From positions 4,768 to 39,221 of the forward strand of contig JAAAUF010000328.1 in the NCBI GenBank assembly GCA_015499985.1: a DNA stretch of 34,454 nucleotides. Reading direction: 5' to 3'. The translations under genes and the position numbers were made by a program. The notes under the pieces were generated by a model that did not search any database, was not told where the DNA came from, and saw nothing but the letters and a program-made list of their open reading frames with translations. The DNA is from Haplosporangium gracile (Eukaryota; Mortierellomycota; Mortierellomycetes; Mortierellales; Mortierellaceae). Below, one piece after another: positions 9,449 through 20,761 of the stretch (its first letter is position 1; every line of letters starts with the position of its first letter).

Positions 9449-11065
9449 CTAATTTTCGTTGTTTGGTTCTTGATTGGTGGAGAAGCTACTCAAAGGGTAA
9501 AGACGGTGATGTTCGGCGAGAGCAAGGTCAGCAGGCTGAGAGGCGTTTCTGATAGCATTGCTTGCTTCCACGATAGTGTCCATATGAGTGGGACTAGTCG
9601 AAAGTGCCTCAATAGTAGTACTCTCCTCAATTGGGACTGCGGGTATCGAAGTTTGGGTCGTCCCCCATGGAACTGGAGCCGGGTCATCTCGCCGCATAAG
9701 GTATCGCCAAATCCTGAATCCCGCCTTCCCCGTCTCCGGCCAATACTAAAATAAAAAACAAAAAAGGGGTGAGTGTCATGCATAGGTGATAGATTATCTC
9801 TCACATACTCAATTATCGATAAATATAGTTCAAAATAAGTACCTTGACGACTTTGTAGATGACATCGTAGCGATAGCCTGCCTTGGGAGAGTACATGTTT
9901 GATAGTTGATATCCACGAACAACACGGATGGGGCGACTCTTGCGCCAATCCTCGGCTTCTCCGCCTTTGACGATGTCGATGGGACAATCGCAGGTCATGG
10001 ACAGTCCATGATTCGCACGGGTCAACTCCTGATGGGCAGTCTGTTTACCGCCTGTATTTCCTCCGGCTCCCATGTAGATGAATTCGTATCCCTTGTCGTC
10101 ATCGTCCATATATCCTCCGGAAAGTGCCACCGATTCCGCACCCACTTCTGCCTGTCCTGAAATTCCTGCCATCGCCGGCCTAAAATTATGAAGTTAAATT
10201 TCGTGATGATCAGTCCAGCACATTCTGTCGTGAGAAGTATCAAGAGAAATGTGGCGTAGTCGTGTATAATAGCTTCCCAGACATACCTGTGGACTCCAGC
10301 GTGAGAAGCATCGATTCGCGTGGGCCAAGTCGTTCCAACAGGAATTCCTGGAATAGGTCCTGCAAATCGCATGTCGATACTTGCTGATGGCGGACGACTA
10401 CTTGATGGGCGAGTAGATGATGGATGTGTCGTTGGAGCAGATGTCGCCGGTGAACGCGAACGTGACGGATTCTCCTCCTGCTTGCCTTTTTTAAGCGATG
10501 TGCGTCGTCGAGAGGCCAAAAGTGACTGAGTTGGATCTTCTAGTCTGACCTTTGTATATGGCGATCTTCTTTCCGAGGCGGAGCGCGACCTGCTGGAGGT
10601 CCATGAAGGTATGGGTGAGGGTGTGAATGTGAGAGGAGGTTTGTTTGCTTTGACGGCGACCTTGTTGTTGTTCTGGTAGTCGTTTTGCTTGTTATATGTA
10701 ATTGGAACGATGACGATGTCGCCACTGTCGGCGAACCCGCTCTTTTTGAGTGTGCTGTCGTTGTCAAGCTAAAGTGAGGTTTGACAAAGCTGTGTTGAAC
10801 TTGCCCGGACTCTTTTTCAAGACAGGGACTGGTGACGAAAGAATAACAGAACTTGTAAAGAAACAGAGAAAAAAGTTGTTTTCTGCTGAGCTTATTTTGT
10901 CGTCTGTACCTGGTTGTCCTGGTAGTACAGATGGAATGCGGTTTCATCGACCTCGTACTGTTCGGCAATCCTCTCACGCACCCGTTTGATGGTGGTGTTG
11001 ATGGAGGGGACAAAGAACGATTCCACTCGGTCTGGTTGCTGGATGAGGTGAAAGTTGACTTTCAT
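9449..11065 (-). CDS. Ubiquitin-like + SRA/YDG domain protein (UHRF1-related DNA reader)
   Basis: Exons 11065-10910, 10768-10287, 10179-9843 and 9745-9449 join in frame to 423 residues. Residues 1-78 form a ubiquitin-like domain ([19 protein letters not shown], then [12 protein letters not shown]), like UHRF1's N-terminus. Residues 80-185 are a basic Ser/Arg/Pro linker. Residues about 186-352 are an SRA/YDG domain: [65 protein letters not shown] and [12 protein letters not shown] domains flip and read modified cytosine in nuclear DNA. The YDG signature reads YDV, and the loop that carries the NKR finger in UHRF1 is much shorter. There is no tandem Tudor, PHD or RING domain. The frame stops at TAG (9451-9449) but stays open beyond it for 100 codons. 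It is divergent from RPN2 and in tandem with GAR1. Confidence 0.88.
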
Positions 11066-11680
11066 TGCGGGATGGACTTCCTGTTGTTGCTGTTGTTGTT
11101 GATGGTGTGCTGCTAGAGAATGCAAAGGAACAAGTAGAGTGAAGAAAGAAGAAATGAGCGAATTTGGTGGCGCGAACTACTGAACTTTTTTTTTTTCGGT
11201 TAGGGTCGTTACTATTTTAAGGGTTATGGATTAATCAAGAAAATCATAAATATCTATTGTAGCTCAGGTGAAATGCAAGGGTATTTATTTGGATCGCATT
11301 TTCTGCAGACGCGCGCCCGATTACGCGTGCGCCAACCATTCACACAGAGAGAGTGTTGGTGGCAGGCAGGTCAAAAATTAGGCACACCCAGTCGCCCAGT
11401 CGTAAGCGCACTTGGACAGTACTTTTGCATCGCACAGAAGAACAAAGAAGCACACGTCGCCCTTTTACTTTTCTTCTCTTTCTTATTTACACTCACATTC
11501 ACCCAGCAACAAAACACTACTCGACCCTCCGGGATATATCCGTCTCCTTCTCTTCGCCACTTACAACGAACAAGACAGCACAACAAGCAAACGTACCCAA
11601 TTTCATTCGCACTTTTTCACTCATCAACTCATCAACCCACCACTCAAACAAACACAAGGACATACTCATAGGACCCAACT
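11066..11680. promoter_or_regulatory. Divergent promoter region of UBL-SRA (-) and RPN2 (+)
   Basis: The 615 bp between the two start codons contain no gene. Visible elements: GGTGGCGCG (11166-11174) and GGTGGCAGG (11358-11366), both near the yeast proteasome element GGTGGCAAA; and a telomere-repeat-like GGTTAGGGT (11198-11206) with AAGGGTTA at 11219-11226. The last 200 bp before RPN2 are CA/CT-rich, like a fungal 5' leader. Functions are inferred from motif resemblance only. Confidence 0.45.
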
Positions 11681-14600
11681 ATGGTCGGACTCACTTCTGC
11701 TGGTACGGCCACATGAACCAGAAACTGCATGGATAAAGCACCGTTTTTGCAGGAAGTGACATGCGTGCATATACCTTGAACAGTCTGCACATTGCTAATG
11801 TCCCATGTCTTTGCCTTTTCATTGTGCGCTTCTTTTAGCCGGAGTTATCGCGCTCCTTGACGAGCATGACGACGACCTCAAGGTCTACGCCCTCCAGAAG
11901 CTGAATGGCATTGTGGATCAGTTCTGGGCAGAGATCTCGGACGCCGTCTCAAAAATGTAAGCGCTCTTTTTTGGCGCTCGCCCTTCCTTACTTTGGAGAG
12001 GCAGTTGGTAGAAAAACGGCTCAAGTTGTGGCGTACAAATCAAATCAACTCATACCATTTTGCTTTGCATTGATAGTGAGATTATGTATGAGGACACAGA
12101 GTTCAAGGATCGTGCATTGGCAGCCTTGGTCGCCTCTAAGGTACCGTTATTCAGATCTGGACTGCACACTTTGCTCGAAGACTGTCTGCGCCTCCGATTG
12201 ATGATACACTAAGACCAAGAAACTGAACACTAACACAGCAACTGGATTGTTTTTACTGCTTTTTGCAACATCTTGTAGGTCTACTACCATCTTGGCGAGT
12301 TTGACGACTCTCTCAACTTTGCCTTGGGAGCAGGCAACCTCTTTGACCTCTCCTTAAAGTCTGAATATGTCGATACTATTGTTTGTAAGTGGATCGGTTA
12401 TTTTGTGGATGTTCACCTTGGAGCACGAGTCGTGAAATAGAGCAGCAACTGATGTTAACCTACCTCCTTTCTATTGAACGCTAAATAGCCAAATGCATTG
12501 ATAAGTACATTGCCATCAGAGTTCAGGAGCAGCAAGACCCACAAAACGCAGAACCAATGGACTTGCGACTCAAAGCTGTGGTTGAGAAGATGTTTGATCG
12601 CTGCTATCAGGATGGGGAATATAAGCAGGTATTGTTTATCGTGTTATATGCGACCACCACGAAGGGCGTTTTTTGCTGCCTGGCATGTAAGGTCTTGGAC
12701 AGGGACACGGAATTGACCTTTGTTCAAAATGGACTTTTTCTTTTAAATAGGCCGTTGGTATTGCTCTGGAGGCACACCGTTTGGATGTTGTGGAGCACTC
12801 GATCAAAGCCGGTGGACCCTCTGTTATTCTTCCCTACGTTTATGATTTGACCATGACAGTTGTGCAGGATCAGGCATACCGTAACACTCTTCTCCAGCTT
12901 TTGGTCGATCAGTTCCGCAAGTTGGAAGAGCCCGACTATGTCGCCATCAACCAGTGCATGGTCCATCTTGAAGATCACCAGGCCAGTGCAGAGCTTCTTC
13001 AAAAGCTTGTCAGCTCTGGTGCTCAGGTTAGTGACTTGCCTGCATGCCACAGCGTGTTGTTCCTTTTGACAACGCATACGCTTTTTGTATTCAGAACTAA
13101 CCCACCTTCTACTTTTTGTTCCCCATTCATGATTACAGGCGGATTTGTTGATGGCATACCAGCTCGCATTTGACCTCGAGAACAACGCAACACAAAAGTA
13201 CTTGACCAAGGTCTCAGATGCCCTCCCTGCCGATGCAGCCGATGCCCCTCAGCCAAAGTTTGCCAAAGTGAAGTCGATCTTGTCGGGCAAGGAGACCATT
13301 AAGCTTCAACTTGAGTTCCTCTGCCGCAACAACCACACCGACATGTTGATCCTCAAGGACTCCAAGGTGAGCATCCTCTGCGCTACCATGAGCAACAAGT
13401 TGTGTTAAAGCGCGTATGAGGTATGAACCTGCCGACTGACCTTAAAATCTCTATAATTTTTAGAACCTGCTCGATGCCCGTCTGTCTGTTTACCATTCCG
13501 CAGTCACATTCGCCAACGCCTTCATGAACGCCGGAACCACCAGCGACGACTTTTTGAGACAAAACTTGGAGTGGCTCTCCCGTGCAACCAACTGGTCCAA
13601 GTTCAGCGCCACCGCTGCCTTGGGTGTCATTCACAAGGGCCAGCTCTCACGAGGACTCAGCCTGTTGGCACCATACCTTCCCCAGGACGGCGTCACTGCC
13701 AGCCCTTACTCCGAGGGAGGATCCCTCTTCGCTCTCGGACTCATCCATGCCAACCACGGAGACGAGGTTCTTGACTACCTTCGCGGAGTTTTGAAGGACA
13801 CACAGATCGAGGTTTTGCAGCACGGAGCATGTCTCGGTCTCGGTACCGCAGGCATGGCCACCGACAACGATGGTAAGCCACTCATAGCAACTTGCACGTA
13901 TGGTGTCACATTTGTCATATAACCCAAAAAGCTTAATATCTGACTATCTTTTGCTTTTATTTCCAACTTTAGATATCTATGAGGAGCTCAAGAACGTCTT
14001 GTTCAGTGACAGCGCCATTGGAGGAGAGGCTGCCGGTTTGGGCATGGGTATGGTCATGCTCGGCACTGCATCGGAGAAGGCTTTGGACGAGATGTTGCAG
14101 TACGCCCACGAGACGCAGCACGAGAAGATTATCCGCGGATTGGCTGTTGGTGTCTCTCTTGTGATGTACGGCAAGGAAGATGCTGCTGATGGCTTGATCG
14201 AGAGGTTGTCGGCCGACAAGGATCCTATTCTGCGTTACGGAGGCATGTACACCATTGCCATGGCCTATGCTGGAACTGGAAACAACAAGGCTATTCGCCG
14301 CCTCCTCCACGTTGCTGTGAGTGATGTCAATGACGATGTCCGTCGCGCCGCCGTCACTGCTCTCGGCTTCATCATGTTCCGCTCTCACAAGCAGGTCCCC
14401 CGAATCGTCCAGTTGCTCTCTGAGAGTTACAACCCCCACGTCCGTTATGGTGCCTGCTTGGCTCTTGGAATCTCTTGTGCAGGAACTGGATCATTGGACG
14501 CCATTGAGTTGTTGGAGCCCATGACCAAGGATAATGTCGACTTTGTGCGTCAGGGTGCCTTTATCGCCTTGGCCATGGTCTTGATGCAGCAGAACGAGGC

Positions 14601-15645
14601 ACAGAGCCCCAAGGCTGCCAGTGTTCGTAAGATGTACGAGGAGGTCATCAAGAAGAAGAACGAGGATGCTTTGGCCAAGTTTGGTGCCGTTCTCGGTCAA
14701 GGAATCATTGATGCTGGTAAAAAAAATGATCGTTGTGAATGTGGTTGGCACAGCGCGCGCACGGTTATGTTGTGGTCATGTTTTCAAAGTACTCATCGTT
14801 CGAATGTCTTTGTTAATTGGTATTTCAGGTGGACGTAACGTGACGATCTCACTGCAGTCTCGCTCTGGACACTCCAACATGCCCGCGATTGTTGGTGTTG
14901 CTCTCTTCACACAGTTCTGGTACTGGTTCCCAGCAAGTCATTTCCTCAGCTTGGCCTTCACTCCCACAGCCATCATTGGAGTCAACGCTGATTTGAACTT
15001 GCCTGAGATCGAGTTCACCTCAAACGCCAGGCCTTCGCTGTTTGCCTACATTCCCCCTACCAAGCCCCCAGCAGCTGTTACTGTCGAGAAGGTGGCCACT
15101 GCTGTTCTCTCCACCACAGCCAAAGCTCAGGCCAAGGCAAAGAAGGCCAAGAACGCTGAGTCTGATGCTATGGACGAGGACGAGAAGCCAGAGGTCAAGA
15201 CCGAGGAGGCGAAGGAAGAAGAGGCCAAAATTGCTGCCAAGCCCAAGAAGGAGGCTCAGTTTGAGAAGTTGGGTAACTTGGCAAGAGTTGTGCCTGCTCA
15301 GCTGAAGTATATCTCTTTTGACAAGGATGCACGCTATGTCCCAGTAAAGAAGGTAAGGCATTTACTTATCTTTCTGGCCACCTAAGGGACGTGTCCAGGA
15401 CCAAATCTCATCTGGTCAGGCAACTGACGTTTTTTTTTTATTACTTAAATCCATTGTAGGACGTGACTGGAGGAATTGCAGTCTTGCTGGACAACAAGCC
15501 CGACGAGCCAGAGAACTTGATTGCAACGACAACTTCGGCGGTTACATCGACCCCACCAGCGTCTGGTGCTGATACCAAGATGGATGTCGAGGAGGAGGAA
15601 GCACTTCTGCCAGAGCCCTTCACCTACCCCTTCGGCGACGAATAA
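11681..15645 (+). CDS. RPN2: 26S proteasome regulatory subunit RPN2/PSMD1
   Basis: Eleven exons join in frame to 938 residues, close to the family's usual 945: 11681-11702, 11839-11956, 12077-12140, 12279-12384, 12489-12628, 12751-13026, 13139-13366, 13464-13872, 13973-14716, 14829-15352, 15460-15645. The N-terminal helical region opens MVGLTSA and contains [18 protein letters not shown] and [18 protein letters not shown]. The central toroid of proteasome/cyclosome repeats is in exons 8-9 ([36 protein letters not shown]). Exon 10 has [20 protein letters not shown] and a KEKE-type Lys/Glu/Ala tract, then [17 protein letters not shown]2 is the large non-ATPase scaffold of the 19S base that anchors the Rpn13 ubiquitin receptor, which binds its far C-terminus; FTYPFGDE ends the protein here. 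AATAAA lies about 125 bp past the stop. Confidence 0.98.
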
Positions 15646-17765
15646 GGTCTAGACACTTGATGATTGTTGAACGAGTCGGCTATTATTTTTTTCTTTTAGC
15701 CATTGCCTGCTCTTTCATGACGACCCCCTTTGCTCGACCAAAATATCACTCATCCTTACACCCGCTTGAAATAAACCCATGATGAAAGAATACACACACT
15801 CGGTTGTTTTGTCATGTTTGAAATGACAATCTCGTTGCGTCTTTGGGAACTTTATTTTTTGCGAGCATCGTGTACATTGTTTTGCTTCCAGAAGTACAGA
15901 AGGAAAGATCAAAATTCAATTTTAACTCGAAGCTATCATTTTATTTTTCTATCATCGCAGATGCAGACGCGTTTCAATATTTTTTGTCGCGTCTCAAGGG
16001 ATAAAATATCCGTGATAAGACACAGATGCATAAAATCCGATGGAGGAGGTGGTGGGGGAGAAGGAGAAGAATTCAAAGTCTCAAGCGACCGCTCCTTTCC
16101 TAGGAAGAAATGAAAGCGAGGACAAGTTAAAATCGTGATATGAATAAAAAGCGCTAGCAAACCCGAAATAAAAAAAATATAAAATGGGAAGACAATAAAA
16201 GTAAAAACAGACAAAAAACTGGCGAAGCGCTTGAAGGAGTTCATTACTTTCAGTTTTTACTTTGCCTGCTCTTTAGGGAGGGATAGTGAGCGAATGTCAA
16301 AATGCGAACGATACGCTGACAGCGTTGGCGTTCACTGTTCTTTAGTAGCGAGCTTCCTTGGCGCTAGCTCTTCGAAATCGAAATGAAGTGACCTTCATGT
16401 CCGCTTATACCCAAAAAATATTAACCAGACATGCGGTAGTGAGTGCTGAGAAAGGAAAAGAATGCGCATGGTAATAAACTTATGGGAGTCGATTCTTCAT
16501 TACAATGCCAACGCTAAAGGAGGACATCTATCAACATCTTAAACAAAAGGATGTTCTTGAATATTTATATCACGGTAGATTTAAACCCACACTTGTAGAT
16601 GCACAGGCGCGATAGACAAGTTGGAAAACAACGCGTTATACCGCCCATTCGGGGAGGGTCTCTGCTTCTTTCTTGAGACGCGCTCCTGAGTCGTACACAT
16701 TTTCAAAATATAACTGCAAGCCAAAAGGAGATTAACGTGTCACTATGGAAATAGACGCGTTTGGTCAATGGTAAGAAAGTGACTGATGACGGAGATGTGA
16801 AGAAAAGCGATGGTGTGGAGGAGAGTAATGGCGATGATGGATGCTTATCACTGTCGTGACCTTTGATGAAAAAAGTACCAGCGCAGATCCAGTGCGCATG
16901 GGGTCACGCACTGATATCCTGTGACCCTTAAGGCTGTCACCTGAGTGGGTGAGCATAGGCTGGGAGTGGAACTGGTGTGGGAGAGAAAAGTTTGTTGTCA
17001 CAGATAAAAAAAAGGACAAAGAAAGTTCAGCGGGGGGAAGGCAGAAGATCAATCAAAAGGAGGACCGAAGCATTGGTCAAGGACAACAAATTGAACAGTC
17101 GATGCTAGTTGATAAGTCGGCGAAGTAAGGGTGAAAAAAAGAAGGACAAAGGAGAGAGAGAAAGGAAGAGGAAGACAACGCCACCAACAGCGAGATCTAC
17201 AAATGCCTTCGCCTTCCTGCATTCAATGGCCGCGACTTTCTGGTAACGAGGACATCGGTCCGCTGAATGACTTGCTCTTTTTCGTTTCCCTGCTTCTTCC
17301 GTCTTCCTTGCGTGTGCAATTTTTTTTGACTTTGTCACCACAATATCCAATCTTCACTTGTGATGTCAAGAGAAAATGAAGAACTGCATTTTCTATTAGC
17401 ACTGTCGCCACACCATCTCTAATAGTCAACGCTTATCAACACCTTCCTCTCGATTCTGTTGTACCAGTGCAAAAAGTAATGACTGGATTCCCATCATTCC
17501 TCTGGTGCAGTTCAGACCATCCTTATCCAAGCTTGTCCTTGGTCTTCTTCCGCCTGCTGCCTGTTGTTCATTTTCCTGGTCATATTGTCCCCATCACACA
17601 CACCTCCTGCCTCCTTTGACTTGTCGATGTCCACGTCTGTGATATCGATGGTTTGAAAGTTGGCGCATATGGATGAGGAAAAAAAAATAGCTCGGAGCAT
17701 GCCGCATTTGAATATACAGAAGATACAAAGTAAAAGAAGGTAGCAAAAAATGGTTAGTAAATAAC
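15646..17765. other. Gene-poor region with isolated terminal-exon-like pieces
   Basis: No complete gene could be built. Two minus-strand pieces look like last exons. One (16713-16636) is listed separately. The other, about 16398-16342, encodes MKVTSFRFRRASAKEARY then TAA after a TATAAG acceptor-like site. A third, at about 17690-17512, has frame-consistent, protein-like sequence (TIDITDVDIDKSKEAGG, QQAEEDQGQAWIRMV) but no clear acceptor. Fragments of an unrecognised multi-exon gene or decayed coding sequence are both possible. The RPN2 3' flank occupies the start. Confidence 0.4.
16636..16713 (-). other. Possible terminal exon of an unrecognised gene
   Basis: A CTTGCAG acceptor is followed by 25 sense codons and TAA, reading YFENVYDSGARLKKEAETLP then EWAV. 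Composition and the clean splice site suggest real coding sequence, but no matching upstream exon with a start codon could be placed in the next 1 kb. Family unknown. Confidence 0.35.
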
Positions 17766-18418
17766 TCAAAAGACATCTTCATTTACATGAATCCGACTTT
17801 TTGGTGATTGAGGAGAAAGGCAGACGTAGTCCGTCGCCTCTGTAGACAGGCTAGTAAGTGTAGAGGATTGGTTCCCAACACAACTGTTGTGTACATAAAC
17901 CAGAAGAACCCCCCGGTCAAGATCAAGAAGCCTCCCAGCCTGCATACACACCCATACACCAAAAGAAGCATTAGTCGCTTTTACATTGGTCCGATGGATC
18001 CCATACACACCGCATCTATGACCGCCATAGAGAGGACAAAAAACGACACCACAGCCACATGTTGGCCCGCACCCCAGCCAGAGAGGCTGTGAGGTTTTCG
18101 CTGACTGGATTTCCTCGAACAAGTGGTGGCTTCCCCCGATAAGCGGCGAGCAATAATAGACATGTGTTCCCGCTGTCTCTTAACAAAACAGGAGAGACCT
18201 TCCACAGCAATCACGGCGCCTCGAGCCGCACCAATGCTGGAAACTCCTCCTGTTGCTTTTCTTTCTTGTATTTTGCACTGCGAACCAGAGTTAAAGAGAG
18301 CATAAAGCGATCGCATTTGTACTCTCCTTTTGTTTCTTGCATGGTAGCGTCTTGTTCACAATCCTGGAGCTGATGAGGTGGTTGGTCCTGAGCCGTGTGT
18401 CGAGACTTGCGAGTCCAT
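17766..18418 (-). CDS. Putative small membrane protein, four-exon model
   Basis: A four-exon minus-strand model (18418-18360, 18236-17985, 17939-17895, 17850-17766) is in frame throughout and encodes 146 residues; all three introns are phase 2. It starts MDSQVSTHGSGPTTSSAPG. A basic, Ser-rich region follows (KRQREHMSIIARRLSG, SRKSSQRKPHSLSGW), then two adjacent hydrophobic segments (VAVVSFFVLSMAVIDAVCMG and LGGFLILTGGFFWF), and a polar tail (STEATDYVCLSPQSPKSRIH). Intron 2 is 45 nt with an ACTAAT branch. Intron 3 is only 44 nt and its donor choice is the weakest point; without it the frame runs to a TAA at 17783 with a different tail. I do not recognise the family. Two membrane hairpin spans with cytosolic ends is the simplest topology. 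Confidence 0.42.
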
Positions 18419-18434
18419 GACACAGAGAGTGGGT

Positions 18435-18692
18435 CGATTGCGACCCCGATGAATGTTGTTGAGTGCTGTTGATTGTGTTAAAGCAAAGATGCGTTGTTAG
18501 CTTGCGATTGCTGTCCGTCGAAGAAAAGTTGAGAGCAATCGTTGGTCCAGAAAGCGATTGTTTTTCTAGTACAGTAGGCGATCGTTAGTCAAGCGAAAGG
18601 TGGCTGCTCCAGCGAGCAATCGCTAGTCTTGAGATTCATTGTTGGTGGGCGTTGAGAGTGGTTGTTGATAGTGCTGACAGCAACCGTCGGTC
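18435..18692 (-). promoter_or_regulatory. Cluster of dispersed 13-mer repeats upstream of the small membrane-protein gene
   Basis: Four copies of a degenerate 13-mer GCRAYCGYYRGTC lie on the plus strand at 18535-18547, 18578-18590, 18616-18628 and 18680-18692. Extra GCGATTG/CGATTGC cores occur at 18435-18442, 18504-18511 and 18554-18560. They lie 17 to 275 bp upstream of the proposed ATG (18418, minus strand), so they may be factor-binding sites or leader RNA repeats. No known factor is assigned. Confidence 0.5.
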
Positions 18693-20761
18693 GCTCTTGA
18701 TGTCGAAGGTCATTCCTGAGGGCGAAGGAGGTTGAGGAAGAGAAGGAAGGAGAGTTGTTGTTGGAGGGGAGGGGCAAGAGCGGGGTTTTTATAGCAAAAG
18801 GAAAAGTGCTGCGGGGCAAACTAACCAACTGAAAAAGGTCAGTGGACAGCGGAGTAAGAAAAACACCACAAAATGCCGCTACCGAGGACACGCGTAAAGC
18901 TCTGTTAATGACTACGCAGTGGACCAATGTACATGCAAGAACAAGAAGAAGCAAGAACCCAAGCAACCAAGCAAGCACGAAAATGCAATGGACTGCTGTT
19001 GACAATGCTGCACATATAAAAAAAAAGACGATTATATAAGAACCTCAATGGTTTATTGTATCTAGGAGCCATACATCCACTGCCACTACTGGGGCCATGG
19101 TTATTGTGAATCCGGTGACAACGAACGATCAGCAGCCGCACTGTCGAATCAAATACCACCTCGCTCGCTCGTCTTCTACTACGCTTCAAAGCTCCCTCGA
19201 ACACCCTTTTCACATTGACCGCTGTCCGGGTCTCGCTCCAGTAAAAAATAAACCTGTTGCTCTATATAATATCCAAGTGTAGACAGAGGACGACACTCAT
19301 GCCACATCGTTCCCTGTCGGCGTCGTCGTCGTTTATCATTCTTGCATAACCCTCAATGTCATATCCATGTTGAGCACACCTGGCTGCTCCTCTGTCAAAA
19401 TCGAGAGCAATGGATCGCGGACACCGACACACACCGCATCTTGGACAGCTCTGGCCGACTTTAAGCCATATCTCGCTTTCATACACACACTCCGCACATC
19501 GTATCCAGCAGATCAAAGGCCGTCTCTCAAAAGTGGATCCTGCTCAGTGCTTCCGCTCATCCTGTATAGGTCTAATTGCAGGACACTGCCAATTCTCGGG
19601 GTTCTTTTTGGCAATTTGCACCTGTGCCATTGAAATCCTCGAAAGCCGCTTACTGCTGCTTGCAGCTGTTGTCCGATCCCGGTTCGTGTGTGAGCTAAGT
19701 TGTTGTTCCTCTGTTTTAGCTCTAAACCCTATCCGTTGACCCTGCCCAGGGTTGCCTGTCCGTGAATGTGCTCTAGTCACCTTGGAGGCCGAAATCAGAG
19801 AGGAGAGGGAAGCACCTACAATGTGATTGATAGCCGCAAAAATAGAAGAATGTCAGCAAAATTTAAAGCGTGCGAACTTCATGTAGCAAAGTAGACAAAC
19901 CTTGGCCGAGGACGCAAAAAAAGGGAGGATCGCTGGAGGTTTTGAGTATTAGTGGGGTATGGGGAAGAAAACAAAGTAATAAAAAAAAAAAGGAGGATAA
20001 TAAGTCAGCTTCTTCCCTTTGGGAGAAGAGAGACAAGCCTCGCGCATCGCGGCTAAAATGATTGTGGGGGAGGGAAACGAACAAACAAAAAACGCGATAA
20101 CGCATTTAATTTAATGTAGTGCCGGTGTGACGCGAGGGGACCAATGGGAAAGCAAGGAAGGAGGTGGTAAGTAACACATGGAGGACAATGCACACGTATG
20201 CTCAGAGTACATGTATTACGCACGATGGTCGCGCTAACAGATCAAGTAACATTCTCCTCGTCGAGTCGACAACTAGGCGCTCTACAGGAATGGATCCGAT
20301 CTTTTTGTTCTGTGACCTAGGAAAAGACTATTGATGCCTGTGAAAATAGCACCGACAGGTTGACGGGTGGCGTAAACATGGAGCACCCCGTTCCCGTACG
20401 AACAGACATAGGAGCAGAGAGACTGATGAGACAGAAAAGAAGAAAAAACTTTTTTTTCCGCTTTGCGACATTGATCACGATCAGGCTAGCGAAAGAAAAA
20501 GGAAAAGGAAAAGTGTTGGGAAGGTGTGTGGGTGGGTGGGATACGATAACATGAGTATGTCGACTGCAGCCGCTGTTTTGTTCATAGTTTTTTGTTCTTT
20601 TGTTCTCTTTTATTCTGACATTGCTCAATAAAAGAAAAAAAGTTCGGGTAGTGTATGGTACCGTTATGAGATATAAATACAAGTAGATAAAAGACACCAG
20701 GCTGAACAATTGTATTAGTGGCGATTGATCTGAGACTGACGCATCGTAAGCATGCTGTCAG
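18693..20761. other. Gene-poor region with one coding-like minus-strand fragment
   Basis: At 19482-19336 (minus) a 48-codon frame reads MKARYGLKSARAVQDAVCVG, then VRDPLLSILTEEQPGVLNMD and TLRVMQE before TGA. Upstream in the same frame, after an in-frame TGA at 19515-19513, MSGSTEQDPLLRDGL starts at 19560. These have protein-like composition, but no GT donor explains the stop. Further left, minus-strand KRVFEGALKRSRRR near 19200 is weakly coding-like. A TATATAAG element is at 19032-19039, and AAACCCTA at 19724-19731. The rest, including 19800-20740, shows nothing I can name. Confidence 0.35.

Noticed and set aside
13969..14751. Minus-strand frames inside RPN2
   Set aside because: Antisense shadows of exons that encode unmistakable RPN2 sequence.
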